Shown here: piece by piece, positions 1 to 9,540 of the stretch
Numbering within the stretch: position 1 is the stretch's first letter
How the letters are laid out: every line of letters begins with the position of its first letter
DNA from: Pectobacterium sp. A5351
GTDB lineage: Bacteria; Pseudomonadota; Gammaproteobacteria; Enterobacterales; Enterobacteriaceae
DNA: 64,000 bases
NCBI RefSeq assembly: GCF_028335745.1
Contig: NZ_CP116477.1
Span: 3,596,001 to 3,660,000 of the forward strand
Reading direction: 5' to 3'
Made by a program: the position numbers and the translations under genes
The notes under the pieces: model-generated
What the model was told of the DNA's origin: nothing
The model's database searches: none
The model's input: the letters and a program-made list of their open reading frames with translations, nothing else

Positions 1-1
1 C

Positions 2-172
2 ACTGGCGGGCGTCGCGGTGCGATTTTAGGCTCTTTCGCCAATGGACTGCTGATTACCTTCCTGCCTGTCTTCCTGCTGCCGGTGTTGGGCAGTATCGGA
101 CTGGCAAACACCACGTTCAGTGATTCCGATTTCGGCGCGGTGGGTATTCTACTGGGCATTATCGTGCGCTAA
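2..172 (+). CDS. PTS ascorbate/SgaT-type IIC component, C-terminal end (partial)
   Basis: Only the last 56 codons are in the window, and the gene runs off the left edge. The frame reads [20 protein letters not shown] at its start, then a hydrophobic stretch ending with [13 protein letters not shown]. This resembles the C-terminal membrane segment of UlaA/SgaT-type phosphotransferase permeases, which import L-ascorbate or related sugar acids across the inner membrane with phosphorylation. The fructose-6-phosphate aldolase gene follows after about 50 bases on the same strand, so the two may be co-transcribed as a small carbohydrate operon. The substrate cannot be read from this fragment. Family assignment is fairly confident, specificity is not. 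Confidence 0.6.
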   Translation, partial: TGGRRGAILGSFANGLLITFLPVFLLPVLGSIGLANTTFSDSDFGAVGILLGIIVR

Positions 173-225
173 GTCCGCATGATGAATCTCATCCGCAACA
201 CGAGTTTTCGTTAACGGGGGAAATG

Positions 226-891
226 ATGGAATTCTATTTAGATACGGCTGATGTGGCCGCAGTAGAACGGCTTGCTGGCGTGTTACCGATTAAAGGCGTG
301 ACCACCAACCCAAGTATTGTTGCACGCGGAAAATCCGATATTTATACCGTGCTACGGGACATGCAGGCCATTATCGGCACGGAAGGCCAGCTGTTTGCTC
401 AGGTGATGTCTCGCGATTCGAAGGTGATGGTAGAAGAAGCGTTGAAACTCAGGGAGGTCATTCCCTCTTTGGTCGTCAAAGTCCCGGTCACACACGCAGG
501 TTTACGTGCCATTAAGCAATTGACGACGCTGGAGGTTCCCACCCTCGGCACCGCCATCTACGGCGCGGGACAAGGATTCTATGCTGCATTGGCGGGGGCT
601 CGCTACATCGCGCCTTACGTCAACCGCATTGACGCACAGGGGGGAGACGGGATTACGCTCGTGAAAGAGCTTCAAACCCTGATTAACCTGCACTGCCCGA
701 AAACTCAGGTGCTGGCAGCCAGCTTTCGCACGCCGCGTCAGGTATTGGACTGCCTGCTGGCTGGGTGTCGAGCCATTACGGTTGACCCTGCGGTTGCCGA
801 GCTGTTCCTGCAAGATCCGGCGGTTGAGGATGCGCTTAACCGATTTGATCATGACTGGCAGGCACGTTTCGGCCATGCCGATCTTGGCTAA
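226..891 (+). CDS. fsa: Fructose-6-phosphate aldolase (transaldolase-like)
   Basis: The 221-residue protein matches FsaA/FsaB, small transaldolase-family class I aldolases that cleave fructose 6-phosphate to dihydroxyacetone and glyceraldehyde 3-phosphate in the cytoplasm. Visible hallmarks are the start [10 protein letters not shown], the GVTTNPSI loop, the Schiff-base lysine in VVKVPVT (Lys85 from the chosen start), [12 protein letters not shown], and AASFKTPRQ-like AASFRTPRQ near residue 165. Two ATGs are adjacent (223 and 226). The second is chosen because GGGGG at 216-220 then sits 5 bases upstream and the family begins M-E-x-Y-L-D. Length equals the family's usual 220. It follows a PTS IIC gene, suggesting use on an imported sugar. 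FsaA versus FsaB is not decided. Confidence 0.9.
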   Translation: MEFYLDTADVAAVERLAGVLPIKGVTTNPSIVARGKSDIYTVLRDMQAIIGTEGQLFAQVMSRDSKVMVEEALKLREVIPSLVVKVPVTHAGLRAIKQLTTLEVPTLGTAIYGAGQGFYAALAGARYIAPYVNRIDAQGGDGITLVKELQTLINLHCPKTQVLAASFRTPRQVLDCLLAGCRAITVDPAVAELFLQDPAVEDALNRFDHDWQARFGHADLG

Positions 892-902
892 CTGATGGAA
901 AA

Positions 903-927
903 ACACCACTCGCCCGTCGGGTGGTGT
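903..927 (+). terminator. Candidate terminator after fsa
   Basis: A hairpin with arms ACACCAC (903-909) and GTGGTGT (921-927), plus inner C/G pairing, lies 11 bases after the fsa stop. No strong T-run follows, so efficiency is uncertain. Confidence 0.5.
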
Positions 928-989
928 GTCCAACATAACCGTGTTCTCAAAACGATTGCATGACTAATGCGGTCGTTTTGCCAAAAGCA

Positions 990-1349
990 TCAATGCAGGA
1001 CGAACTCGCGGTATTTTTCCACCAGCGTCAGAAAATCATCCAGGCCGCATAAAGACAGGCTTTCCTCGTCGTAATAACTCATGCCTTCTTCCAACTCATC
1101 CGTGGTGAAAGATAGCTGATTCGCCTGCACCATCACTTCTTCTTCATCCAGCGACAGCGTGTATTCATGTCCCACGCGCCGCCACTGCCGTTCGCTGCCA
1201 GCAACAGAACGCGCCGCCTCTTCAACGTCAGCCAATATCGTCAGTTGGCCTTTTACTTCTTCATTGAACCAGTGCCCGATCGCTTCATGTCCCATCGACA
1301 TACGAACGATGACCTGGCCCGTCACATCGCGCAAAAATTCATAGTCCAT
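990..1349 (-). CDS. yacL: YacL family protein (UPF0231), function unknown
   Basis: This 119-residue acidic protein begins [20 protein letters not shown] and matches the enterobacterial YacL/UPF0231 family in length (about 120) and in its conserved start and end ([14 protein letters not shown]). No enzyme motif, signal peptide or membrane segment is visible, so a small cytoplasmic protein is expected. It lies downstream of acnB on the same strand, as in E. coli, separated by a strong acnB terminator, so it probably has its own promoter in 1350-1520. That stretch holds a 20-bp repeat pair (1430-1468). The biochemical role is not known to me. Confidence 0.85.
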   Translation of the reverse strand: MDYEFLRDVTGQVIVRMSMGHEAIGHWFNEEVKGQLTILADVEEAARSVAGSERQWRRVGHEYTLSLDEEEVMVQANQLSFTTDELEEGMSYYDEESLSLCGLDDFLTLVEKYREFVLH

Positions 1350-1429
1350 GATGCCATCCTCATTGTGATGTTTCTTCTGTTTAGTTTAGTCGCCTATGCG
1401 CCCTGCCGTCGTGACGCACCTTCACCTTT

Positions 1430-1468
1430 GATGTTGCACATGCACAATTGATATTGCAGATGCACAAT
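1430..1468. repeat. Two 19-bp direct repeats upstream of yacL
   Basis: GATGTTGCACATGCACAAT (1430-1448) is followed at a 20-bp period by GATATTGCAGATGCACAAT (1450-1468), with two mismatches. The copies lie about 80-120 bp upstream of the yacL start. A two-turn spacing would suit a tandem protein-binding site, but no known regulator motif was recognised. Confidence 0.6.
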
Positions 1469-1520
1469 GCCCGCAGCCAACGGCCAGCGCACAGACAACG
1501 TGAAGTATGAAAACAGGTAG

Positions 1521-1548
1521 AAAAAAGGAGGCCTGTGTAGGCCTCCTT
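1521..1548 (-). terminator. acnB: acnB terminator
   Basis: A 9-bp GC-rich stem (AAGGAGGCC at 1525-1533, GGCCTCCTT at 1540-1548) reads on the minus strand into a run of six Ts (1521-1526 on the plus strand as As). It lies 25 bases past the acnB stop and has the form of a strong intrinsic terminator. Confidence 0.9.
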
Positions 1549-1573
1549 CGGTAGAGATGCGAACTATAGCGAG

Positions 1574-4171
1574 TTAGACAGTCGTCTGGAAGATCACGCC
1601 ATCGGCTTTCTCGGTATATTGGCCTAACTGGTCAAAATTCAGATAGCGATAGGTGTCCTGCGCGGTTTTATCCACCTGAGACATGTAGGTCTGGTACTCT
1701 TCTGACGTCGGCAGGCGACCCAGCAGAGACGCCACCGCCGCCAGCTCAGCAGACGCCAGATACACGTTGGCACCCGTTCCCAAACGGTTGGGGAAGTTAC
1801 GTGTCGAGGTCGAAACCACCGTCGCACCATCTGCCACGCGGGCCTGGTTACCCATGCACAGCGAGCAGCCTGGGATCTCGATACGTGCCCCGCTCTTACC
1901 AAACACGCTGTAGTAACCTTCTTCGGTCAGTTGTGCCGCATCCATCTTGGTCGGCGGCGCAACCCACAGTCGGGTCGGCAACTGGCCTTTGTGGCTATCC
2001 AGCAGTTTACCTGCCGCACGGAAGTGCCCGATGTTGGTCATACAGGAACCGATAAAGACTTCATCAATCTTCTCGCCCTGCACGTCAGACAGCCAGCGAG
2101 CATCGTCTGGATCGTTCGGCGCACACAGGATCGGCTCTTTGATGTCGGCCAGATCGATGTCGATCACCGCCGCGTACTCAGCATCGGCATCGGCTTCCAG
2201 CAGTTGCGGATCGGCCAACCATTTTTCCATGCCCTGAATACGGCGCTCCAGCGTACGGCGATCGCCGTAGCCTTCGGAGATCATCCACTTCAGCAGTACG
2301 ATGTTGGAGTTCAGATACTCGATGATCGGCGCTTTATCCAGCTTGATCGTACAGCCAGCCGCAGAGCGTTCCGCCGAGGCATCGGTCAGTTCAAACGCCT
2401 GCTCGACTTTCAGATCCGGCAGACCTTCAATCTCCAGAATACGGCCAGAGAAGATGTTCTTCTTACCTTTCTTCTCAACGGTCAGCAAGCCTTGCTTGAT
2501 GGCATACAGCGGGATGGCGTGAACCAAGTCGCGCAGGGTAATACCCGGCTGCATTTTGCCTTTGAAGCGCACCAGAACGGATTCCGGCATATCCAGCGGC
2601 ATCACGCCTGTCGCGGCAGCAAACGCCACCAGACCAGAGCCCGCCGGGAAAGAGATACCGATAGGGAAACGCGTATGGGAGTCACCGCCCGTACCCACGG
2701 TATCCGGCAGCAGCATACGATTCAGCCACGAGTGGATAACCCCATCGCCCGGACGCAGCGATACGCCGCCACGGTTCATGATGAAATCAGGCAGCGTGTG
2801 GTGCGTGGTCACGTCAACCGGCTTTGGATAGGCGGCAGTGTGACAGAATGACTGCATCACCAGATCGGCAGAGAAGCCCAGACAGGCCAGGTCTTTCAGC
2901 TCATCACGGGTCATTGGGCCGGTGGTATCCTGTGAACCGACAGAGGTCATCTTCGGTTCGCAGTATTCGTCAGGACGAATACCCGCGACGCCACAGGCAC
3001 GACCTACCATTTTCTGCGCCAGCGAGAAGCCTTTTTTGCTGGCTTCCACTGCTTTGGAAATACGGAACACGTCGCTGTGCGGCAAGCCCAGTGACTCACG
3101 CGCTTTGGAGGTCAGCCCGCGGCCGATAATCAGTGGAATACGGCCACCGGCACGCACTTCATCCAGCAGTACATCGGTCTTGAGCGCGAACGTCGCCAGA
3201 ACTTCATTGGTGTCATGGCGGCGTACTTCGCCTTCATACGGGTAAATGTCAATCACATCGCCCATATTCAGATCGTTCACATCCACTTCGATCGGCAGCG
3301 CACCGGCATCTTCCATGGTGTTGAAGAAGATCGGGGCGATCTTACCGCCCAGCACCACACCGCCGCCGCGTTTGTTCGGGACATAAGGAATATCTTCGCC
3401 CATGAACCACAGCACGGAGTTGGTTGCCGATTTACGCGACGAACCGGTACCGACAACGTCGCCGACGTAAGCCAGCGGGAAGCCTTTCTTGTTCAGTTCT
3501 TCGATCTGTTTGATCGGGCCAACGGTGCCAGGCTGATCGGGATCGATACCTTCACGGGCGTTTTTCAGCATCGCCAGCGCGTGCAGGGGGATATCAGGGC
3601 GTGACCAGGCATCAGGTGCCGGAGACAGGTCATCCGTATTGGTTTCACCGGTGACTTTAAAAACGGTAACGGTAATTTTTTCCGCCAGTTTCGGGCGGGA
3701 CAGGAACCACTCGGCATCAGCCCAGGATTGAATCACTTTCTTGGCGTGCGCATTGCCCGCTTTCGCCTTTTCTTCCACATCGTAGAAGTTATCAAACATC
3801 AGCAGCGTGTGGGACAGCGCTTCGGCGGCAATTGGTGCCAGCTTGTCATTGTCTAACGCATCAATCAGCGGATGGATGTTATAACCCCCCTGCATGGTGC
3901 CCAGCAGTTCAACCGCTTTTTCCTGAGTCACCAATGGGGAAGTGGCTTCGCCTTTGGCGACGGCAGCCAAAAAACCGGCCTTTACATAGGCGGCTTCATC
4001 AACGCCGGGAGGGACGCGATTAATCAGCAGATCAAGCAATGCTTCTTCTTCGCCTGCCGGGGGATTCTTGAGTGACTCAACCAGCGCGGCCATCTGCGTG
4101 GCATCTAACGGTTTAGGAACAATCCCCTGCGCAGCCCGCTCGGCTACGTGCTTACGATATTCTTCTAGCAC
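1574..4171 (-). CDS. acnB: Aconitate hydratase B / 2-methylisocitrate dehydratase
   Basis: The 865-residue protein is full-length AcnB, the main TCA-cycle aconitase, which interconverts citrate and isocitrate in the cytoplasm and can bind mRNA when its cluster is lost. The N-terminal HEAT-like domain starts [20 protein letters not shown]. The [4Fe-4S] ligands are seen in [12 protein letters not shown] and in [10 protein letters not shown], where the two cysteines fall at residues 769 and 772 as in E. coli. The start codon is GTG (4169-4171 on the plus strand as CAC), preceded by AGGAG with 6-base spacing, and it matches the known N-terminus exactly. The gene ends in a strong terminator, and yacL follows. 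Identity is very secure. Confidence 0.97.
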   Translation of the reverse strand: MLEEYRKHVAERAAQGIVPKPLDATQMAALVESLKNPPAGEEEALLDLLINRVPPGVDEAAYVKAGFLAAVAKGEATSPLVTQEKAVELLGTMQGGYNIHPLIDALDNDKLAPIAAEALSHTLLMFDNFYDVEEKAKAGNAHAKKVIQSWADAEWFLSRPKLAEKITVTVFKVTGETNTDDLSPAPDAWSRPDIPLHALAMLKNAREGIDPDQPGTVGPIKQIEELNKKGFPLAYVGDVVGTGSSRKSATNSVLWFMGEDIPYVPNKRGGGVVLGGKIAPIFFNTMEDAGALPIEVDVNDLNMGDVIDIYPYEGEVRRHDTNEVLATFALKTDVLLDEVRAGGRIPLIIGRGLTSKARESLGLPHSDVFRISKAVEASKKGFSLAQKMVGRACGVAGIRPDEYCEPKMTSVGSQDTTGPMTRDELKDLACLGFSADLVMQSFCHTAAYPKPVDVTTHHTLPDFIMNRGGVSLRPGDGVIHSWLNRMLLPDTVGTGGDSHTRFPIGISFPAGSGLVAFAAATGVMPLDMPESVLVRFKGKMQPGITLRDLVHAIPLYAIKQGLLTVEKKGKKNIFSGRILEIEGLPDLKVEQAFELTDASAERSAAGCTIKLDKAPIIEYLNSNIVLLKWMISEGYGDRRTLERRIQGMEKWLADPQLLEADADAEYAAVIDIDLADIKEPILCAPNDPDDARWLSDVQGEKIDEVFIGSCMTNIGHFRAAGKLLDSHKGQLPTRLWVAPPTKMDAAQLTEEGYYSVFGKSGARIEIPGCSLCMGNQARVADGATVVSTSTRNFPNRLGTGANVYLASAELAAVASLLGRLPTSEEYQTYMSQVDKTAQDTYRYLNFDQLGQYTEKADGVIFQTTV

Positions 4172-4430
4172 GACGTTCTCCTCGCTCTCATTGTCTTCAT
4201 TATGCCGGCGCTCTTGTTCCCAATTGTGGTGTCCATGCCTGGGTGTCAGCGTGTGGATGTAAGGTAATAGAGTGTCCGGTCCAGCCTCGTCAGCATATCA
4301 GGATTTGAATTGATTGTTAATTCGTTCACATAATAGCAACATTAATTTTTATTCAACTGCGCGATGTGCCCAATTTCACTATCACTGAAAAATACCGACA
4401 CCAGCAGAATAGCATGTCCCTGACGACGCA
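4172..4430. other. acnB upstream region
   Basis: No gene is visible between the acnB start and the tandem repeats at 4431. The acnB promoter should lie here, reading leftwards. The sequence is AT-rich around 4300-4370. I could not assign a promoter or a regulator site with confidence. Confidence 0.5.
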
Positions 4431-4473
4431 CACTAACTATGCTCGTACACTAACTATGCTCGTACACTAACTA

Positions 4474-4475
<2 letters not shown>
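4431..4475. repeat. 17-bp tandem repeat, 2.6 copies, abutting an IS end
   Basis: The unit CACTAACTATGCTCGTA is repeated exactly at 4431-4447 and 4448-4464, then an 11-base partial copy runs to 4475. The last two bases overlap the first two bases of the IS inverted repeat that starts at 4474. The copies are identical, so the array is recent or maintained. Confidence 0.95.
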
Positions 4476-5154
<679 letters not shown>

Positions 5155-5194
5155 AAAACCTGATCGTAAATAACGTATATGGATGGTTATGGGG

Positions 5195-5396
5195 TTTGAC
5201 GCTCAAAAGAACGTTTTACGTCATAGTCATAGTCATACAGTCATGAGTGGTCATGAGTGGTCATGACATGTCGCTGGAAAACTTTATGCAGCATGTGAAT
5301 GTTTACATCCAGTAGTATAACGAACGTCGTATCAAACTGTCGTTAGGTTCGGTCAGAACGGGTATGTACCGAAGACAATTTGGGATAACACAATAA
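5195..5396 (+). pseudogene. IS150/IS2-like transposase C-terminal remnant
   Basis: From 5268 the frame reads MSLENFMQHVNVYIQ, a TAG stop, then YNERRIKLSLGSV and YRRQFGI to TAA at 5396. This is the typical end of an IS3-family orfB (x-YNxxRIKxxLxxxSPxxYRxQ). Weak similarity to the preceding LKNERFY motif can be seen near 5200-5220 out of frame. The internal stop and the lack of any upstream catalytic part make it a fragment. It differs from the element at 4474-5154, so at least two insertions built this patch. Confidence 0.7.
5222..5266. repeat. Short tandem repeats (CATAGT and TCATGAGTGG)
   Basis: CATAGTCATAGTCATA (5222-5237) is followed by TCATGAGTGG at 5241-5250 and again at 5251-5260, with a partial copy to 5266. 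All share a TCAT core. They sit inside the IS150-like remnant and probably arose by slippage. Confidence 0.8.
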
Positions 5397-5567
5397 ATTA
5401 GCCCAGGAAAAAATCCGTACTCCCAAACCCAAACGACCATAAACCCTGACGTTGACACACCGGATACATCCAGCGACGGGTACGTACTTTTGTGTGCACC
5501 GTTGCCTGCCTTTTATAAAAATTGAACTTTTGCAATAGAGTATTGCGATCTATACCGAGCATTATTC

Positions 5568-6689
5568 CTAGCGTAATATTTTGTATTTATCAGAACGATA
5601 CCCGCTGGAATCAGCATAAGATACCGCATCAGATGCAGCATCTGTTAACACGTTATCAAAAAAATCAACCATACTTCTTAAGCTTGTCCGGTTATCTACA
5701 GTTTCATTACCAAAATAGGGGGAGGGTGTTAGGTAATCATTCAGACTGGCACAACATGTACCGTTACTCCGGAAATACCCATTTCGTGCTTCAGGGACGG
5801 GAGAAAAATTCCCGATGGGAACCCCAAGATTATGTAAATGATACGCATAGCTACCAAGGGGGCCATCCGGCCAGGTTTTCATCCCAAGTTCAAAGTAAAC
5901 AAACCCTTTTTGTTGGGTATATTTGTCGAGATAGTCCTGCACAATTAGTTTTGCATTGACGGGCGCTCCTCGTCTGGGGTGCTCTTTACGGTATTCGTTC
6001 ACGATAGCGTTAAGATCCCCGGTATAAACCGTTGGCACAAATGGTTGGCCATTTGTATATCGGGTGACCTGGTCTGGTAGGATTGCACTGACTGAGAATT
6101 TCAAAATCACCCTGTCGGCCATGTTTGCCTTTTGTGACTGGAAAGCGGCCTGCCCTACGTCATTAGCATTTTTTATGTCCAGTATAAAAACCATGTTAGG
6201 GAAGTCCTGTTCCGCGACAGCAAAAACATCTTCCAGACGAAGTGCATAGGTAGGAAGGATAAAGCCTATGATATCTTTGACTTTGAGCGCATTCAACTGA
6301 CTGTCGGTGAGAGTGTTTACAGGAGGGTTTAGCTCTGAGTTTTTACCGACATTAGGTGAAAAGGGATCGAATGCTGAAGGATACCCATAATTAGTTGCTC
6401 TCCCGACGGTAAGATCATGAAAAAGCCATAATGTGTTATTTCTGGATGGTTTGACATCCAGCTCTACAGCTTCAATTCCTTTATCTGCTGCTGCTTTTAT
6501 GGATGCAATAGAGTTTTCGGCCACACCACGACCATAAAGTCCCCTGTGTGCAATGACAAACTTCAGTTTTTTATTTACCACCCGCATCTGCCCGATGACT
6601 TTAGAAGGATCATAATTATCAGCATAAGCATGGGTGACGACGAAAGCCGTGGTGATTATTAGCAGCAACGTTCTAATATATTTAAGCAT
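5568..6689 (-). CDS. Secreted glycerophosphodiester phosphodiesterase family protein
   Basis: The 373-residue protein starts with a signal peptide (MLKYIRTLLLIITTAFVVTH, likely cut after AYA at about residue 23), so it should act in the periplasm or outside the cell. It carries GDPD-family catalytic motifs in order: AHRGLYGRGVAENS (about residues 47-60), AVELDVKPS with the metal-binding Glu and Asp (about 75-83), and LFHDLTVGRAT (about 89-99). The family hydrolyses glycerophosphodiesters to glycerol 3-phosphate and an alcohol using a divalent metal. A strong purine-rich RBS (AGGGGGG) precedes the ATG at 6689. It is flanked by IS remnants on both sides and is visibly AT-richer than its neighbours, which suggests acquisition. 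The exact substrate is unknown. Confidence 0.75.
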   Translation of the reverse strand: MLKYIRTLLLIITTAFVVTHAYADNYDPSKVIGQMRVVNKKLKFVIAHRGLYGRGVAENSIASIKAAADKGIEAVELDVKPSRNNTLWLFHDLTVGRATNYGYPSAFDPFSPNVGKNSELNPPVNTLTDSQLNALKVKDIIGFILPTYALRLEDVFAVAEQDFPNMVFILDIKNANDVGQAAFQSQKANMADRVILKFSVSAILPDQVTRYTNGQPFVPTVYTGDLNAIVNEYRKEHPRRGAPVNAKLIVQDYLDKYTQQKGFVYFELGMKTWPDGPLGSYAYHLHNLGVPIGNFSPVPEARNGYFRSNGTCCASLNDYLTPSPYFGNETVDNRTSLRSMVDFFDNVLTDAASDAVSYADSSGYRSDKYKILR

Positions 6690-6838
6690 TAATTTCCCCC
6701 CCTACGAATGATATCTGACTGTAAATTAGCTCTCAGTATTAAAGACAGACTGTTTCGAAAAGGCGGCAATAATGTTGAAATATTCTGATTGTTTTATGAC
6801 GTAAATGTGTCAGCGTAAAGTGAGCACCGTATTGACGG

Positions 6839-7030
6839 CTATTTATTGATGAGATCAACATTCCAGGGCAGAAGTTCAGCCACTTTATTGGAAGGCCACT
6901 CCGGCAGTACGCTCAGGATATGGCGAAGGTAAGCTTCCGGATCGATGCCATTCAGCCTGCACGTACCGATCAGACCGTACAGCAGTGCACCACGCTCACC
7001 ACCGTGATCGCTGCCGACGAATCGGTCCAC
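6839..7030 (-). pseudogene. IS66-family transposase (TnpC) C-terminal fragment
   Basis: The minus-strand frame reads FVGSDHGGERGALLYGLIGT, then CRLNGIDPEAYLRHIL and VAELLPWNVDLINK before the stop at 6839. This is the conserved C-terminal segment of IS66 TnpC transposases. Everything upstream of it is missing, and at about 7030-7045 the sequence changes to the AraC-like gene on the other strand. The fragment is too short to work. Confidence 0.85.
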
Positions 7031-7042
7031 GGTTGATCGACA

Positions 7043-7889
7043 ACACACCGGTGCTCTTTGGGTCATTCAGTGTCGTGCAGCTCAATCCGCATCTGATCCT
7101 GCATACCGCTGATGCGATTAATCGCCACAACATGAAAACGCAAAACCTGCTGGACGACGCAATCAAGCTCGCCATTGTGGTGAGCGGCAATGCGCATATC
7201 TCACTTGGTCATCAGGAACTGCATCTGGGAGAGAGCCAACCGACCTCTCTGATTGCGCTGACGGAACCGACGATGTTTACCCACATCGGCAAGCGTGATG
7301 GATATGAGCGAACGATTACGTTCGACAGAGAATGGCTGTACGGCAATATGATGGATAACGTAGGTGACTGGCCGGCCATCCATAATTTCACGCAGACTCA
7401 CCTTGTGACACATCTATGGACACCGTCCCGACAGGCGCAAGCCATCGCCTCACAAACGCTGGACGCTGAACCTTGCCAAACGCCGCTCCAGCGTCTTTAT
7501 CTGGAAACGCAGTGCATGAGCCTGATTATCGAGGCGTTTACCTCATTAACGGCTAGCGTGGCGCAGGAGAAAAGCAGCGGCGTTACCCTGCGCGGCTACC
7601 ATCGCATTCAACAGATCAGAGATATGTTGGAAAGCGGCAGCGCTGACCCAGCGTCGAACTGAGGTTCTTTCGACGGCAAAAATTTCGGCAGTGCGATGGG
7701 TTCCGTCGCTGCCCGAGAGAACGTGGTTTACGACTGCGAGTCTGAGTTCGAGGGAATACTTAGGTTTTGCCATAAAAAACTGCACCTTACTCTGTTGGGT
7801 ATCCAACATTTGGGGTGCAGTTCAACTTTGCTACGGCTCTGCGCCGTGCATTCGGTATTACACTTGGCCAGCTAAAAGACCGCTTCTGA
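7043..7889 (+). pseudogene. AraC-family (PchR-like) regulator, interrupted and internally deleted
   Basis: From about 7043 the frame reads FGSFSVVQLNPHLILHTADA, continues as a PchR-type ligand-binding domain (AIKLAIVVSGNAHISLGHQE, FTHIGKRDGYERTITFDREW) and reaches the helical linker YHRIQQIRDMLES near 7620-7635. There it meets an IS150-like fragment on the opposite strand (about 7643-7824). Immediately after the IS end, the plus strand resumes with FATALRRAFGITLGQLKDRF and a stop at 7889, the very end of an AraC DNA-binding domain. Most of the helix-turn-helix region is gone, and the native N-terminus may also be cut by the IS66 fragment. Siderophore or metal regulation would be the family expectation but cannot be shown here. 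Confidence 0.8.
7643..7824 (-). mobile_element. IS150-like (IS3 family) left-end fragment with start of orfA
   Basis: The minus strand begins at 7824 with TGAACTGCACCCCAAATGTT, an IS150-type terminal inverted repeat. After an ATG at 7773 it encodes MAKPKYSLELRLAVVNHVLS and VERTSVRRWVSA, the helix-turn-helix start of an IS150 orfA. It stops about 45 codons in, at the junction with the AraC gene. The right end, orfB and most of orfA are absent. Confidence 0.8.
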
Positions 7890-7900
7890 TTCCGAACCGC

Positions 7901-7939
7901 TAATAACCAAATGGAATTTATTATTCCGTTTGGTTATTA
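7901..7939 (+). terminator. Strong AT-rich hairpin after the AraC remnant
   Basis: A 17-bp stem (TAATAACCAAATGGAAT at 7901-7917; ATTCCGTTTGGTTATTA at 7923-7939) has only one U-G wobble and a 5-base loop. It lies 11 bases past the old araC stop, so it was probably that gene's terminator. A-runs and T-runs are built into the stem, so it could act in both directions. Confidence 0.6.
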
Positions 7940-7998
7940 ATCGCTATTCAGCGATGCACAGTAAATTACTATTTTTCTGCCAGCACACATGACGACCC

Positions 7999-9327
7999 AT
8001 GACCAATCAGACTGATATCACCGCAATGCTTGCCCACCACATCATCCACAGCGACCCCAATCGGGAAGCGATAGAGGCTGCCCGTGACGGAGTGACTGAC
8101 TTCATCTCTACCGCGCTTCCGATCGCACAAGGAGCCATTACCGATAGCGGGCTTGCGCCGTTAAAGCAGGTGTTCAGCGGCACGGACACCCTGACGCGTA
8201 GTCTGATCCTGGGCTATTCCGGCCACGTACTGGACTTTGACGATTACCATCCGGCGTTTCGTGGACACCCCAGTACCGTCATTCTGCCCGCACTGTTTGC
8301 CCTTGCCGCAGAGGATTCATCCGTAACGGAAGAGGCGTTTTTGACGGCATACGTGATTGGCGTGGAGGCGGCAGGCAGAATCGGGCTGGCATGTGGCCCA
8401 CGCCATTACAGCCTCGGCTACCACAACACGGCGACGCTCGGTGCTATCGCCGCTGCTGCTGCCGCGGCACGTCTGGCTGGCGCTTCGATGGAGCAGACAC
8501 AGATTATTCTTGGCTTAGCCGCTACACAGGCCGCAGGGCTGAGGGCGCAGTTTGGTTCAGCGGTCAAACCGCTACATGCCGGACTTTCCGCCAGAGCGGG
8601 GCTAACCGCCGTCAAACTGGGCTTAGCAGGCTTCGAGGGCAACACACAGCAGGTGATTGACGCCTTTCTTGCGGCGCACGGCGATCAACAACAACAGCCG
8701 GAACTGCTGGTTGAAAACTGGGGTGCGCCGTGGCGCATGCTGTCTCCCGGTCTGGAGTTCAAGCGCTACCCAACCTGTGGCGGCACCCACAGCGCGGCCG
8801 AAGCCGCGTTTGCCCTGCGGGAACAATGGCATAAACAGAATGGCGCGGATGCCGATCTGGCCGATGCCATCGAACATATCACGGTGGCGTTCCCGCCGGG
8901 TGGCGATGTCGCGCCGTTTATCCGTAACGCGACAAACGGCGTAGAAGCGCGCTTTAGTCTGGAGTATGTGATTGCAGCGGCGCTAATTGAAGGGGAATTG
9001 AAGCTGGCGCATTTTTCGGAAGCACCAGTTGAAACCGCGATCTCCGCGCTGGCGAATCGCATCATACGCCGCGCCGATGAAACCGCACCGCCCGATGAGC
9101 TTGACCCGGAGGCACGCTTTCATGAGGTGACACTGCACCTGCGTAACGGCAGTACGTTAATCCAGCGCACCACACGTCAGGAAACCTCGGCGCGCCCCAC
9201 AGACCCCCGTGCCAAGCTGCAACAAACGCTCGGTTCGTTGACGCACCTCGACAGCGACCAGATCGCTGACCGCTGCGCATTACGACAATCAGGCGATTTA
9301 CGCTATTTACTCGGGTTGCTGTTTTAA
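7999..9327 (+). CDS. MmgE/PrpD family protein
   Basis: The 442-residue protein belongs to the MmgE/PrpD family (2-methylcitrate dehydratase, cis-aconitate decarboxylase and relatives). Recognisable parts are GYSGHVLDFDDYHPAFRGHP near residue 73, followed by the YHNTATLGAIAAAAAAARLA segment and the FKRYPTCGGTHSAAEA motif near residue 255. No signal peptide is present, so it is cytoplasmic. No prpB, prpC or other methylcitrate gene is adjacent, so a propionate role is not supported. The broken AraC-type regulator just upstream reads the same way and may once have controlled it. The substrate is unknown. Confidence 0.8.
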   Translation: MTNQTDITAMLAHHIIHSDPNREAIEAARDGVTDFISTALPIAQGAITDSGLAPLKQVFSGTDTLTRSLILGYSGHVLDFDDYHPAFRGHPSTVILPALFALAAEDSSVTEEAFLTAYVIGVEAAGRIGLACGPRHYSLGYHNTATLGAIAAAAAAARLAGASMEQTQIILGLAATQAAGLRAQFGSAVKPLHAGLSARAGLTAVKLGLAGFEGNTQQVIDAFLAAHGDQQQQPELLVENWGAPWRMLSPGLEFKRYPTCGGTHSAAEAAFALREQWHKQNGADADLADAIEHITVAFPPGGDVAPFIRNATNGVEARFSLEYVIAAALIEGELKLAHFSEAPVETAISALANRIIRRADETAPPDELDPEARFHEVTLHLRNGSTLIQRTTRQETSARPTDPRAKLQQTLGSLTHLDSDQIADRCALRQSGDLRYLLGLLF

Positions 9328-9338
9328 TTTCCCACGAC

Positions 9339-9537
9339 TATACCCGTCATACTTCAAGCTGCTTGTGCGTTGGCAATACTCGGCTCATCTCTGAGCCTCG
9401 CTCTAAAGAGCCGCCGCAAGCGGCGTTCAAATCGGCTAAGCCGATTTGTCCTTACCCACCCCAGTCACTTACCTGAGTAAGCTCCTGGGGACTCGTGCGG
9501 TTGCCGCCTTCATGCAACTCGAATTATTTAGGGTATA
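9339..9537. repeat. ERIC element with a 72-bp internal insertion
   Basis: The element runs from TATACCCGTCATACTTCAAG to CGAATTATTTAGGGTATA and contains the ERIC core (CCCAGTCACTTACCTGAGTA, reverse orientation to the copies at 58 and 60 kb). It is 199 bp against 127 bp for the other two copies. The extra sequence, about 9371-9452, holds three small perfect hairpins: 9382-9397, 9412-9425 and 9429-9447. Longer ERICs with a roughly 70-bp insert are known from other enterobacteria. Confidence 0.9.
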
Positions 9538-9540
9538 AAA

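Noticed and set aside
1931..2851. 306-codon plus-strand frame opposite acnB
   Set aside because: It is a shadow of acnB; no ribosome site and no family similarity.
5522..5959. Plus-strand 145-codon frame opposite the glycerophosphodiesterase gene
   Set aside because: It is antisense to a gene with a signal peptide and intact catalytic motifs.
7999..9327. MmgE/PrpD protein considered as the propionate enzyme PrpD
   Set aside because: No prpB, prpC, prpE or prpR lies nearby, and the family covers several substrates.
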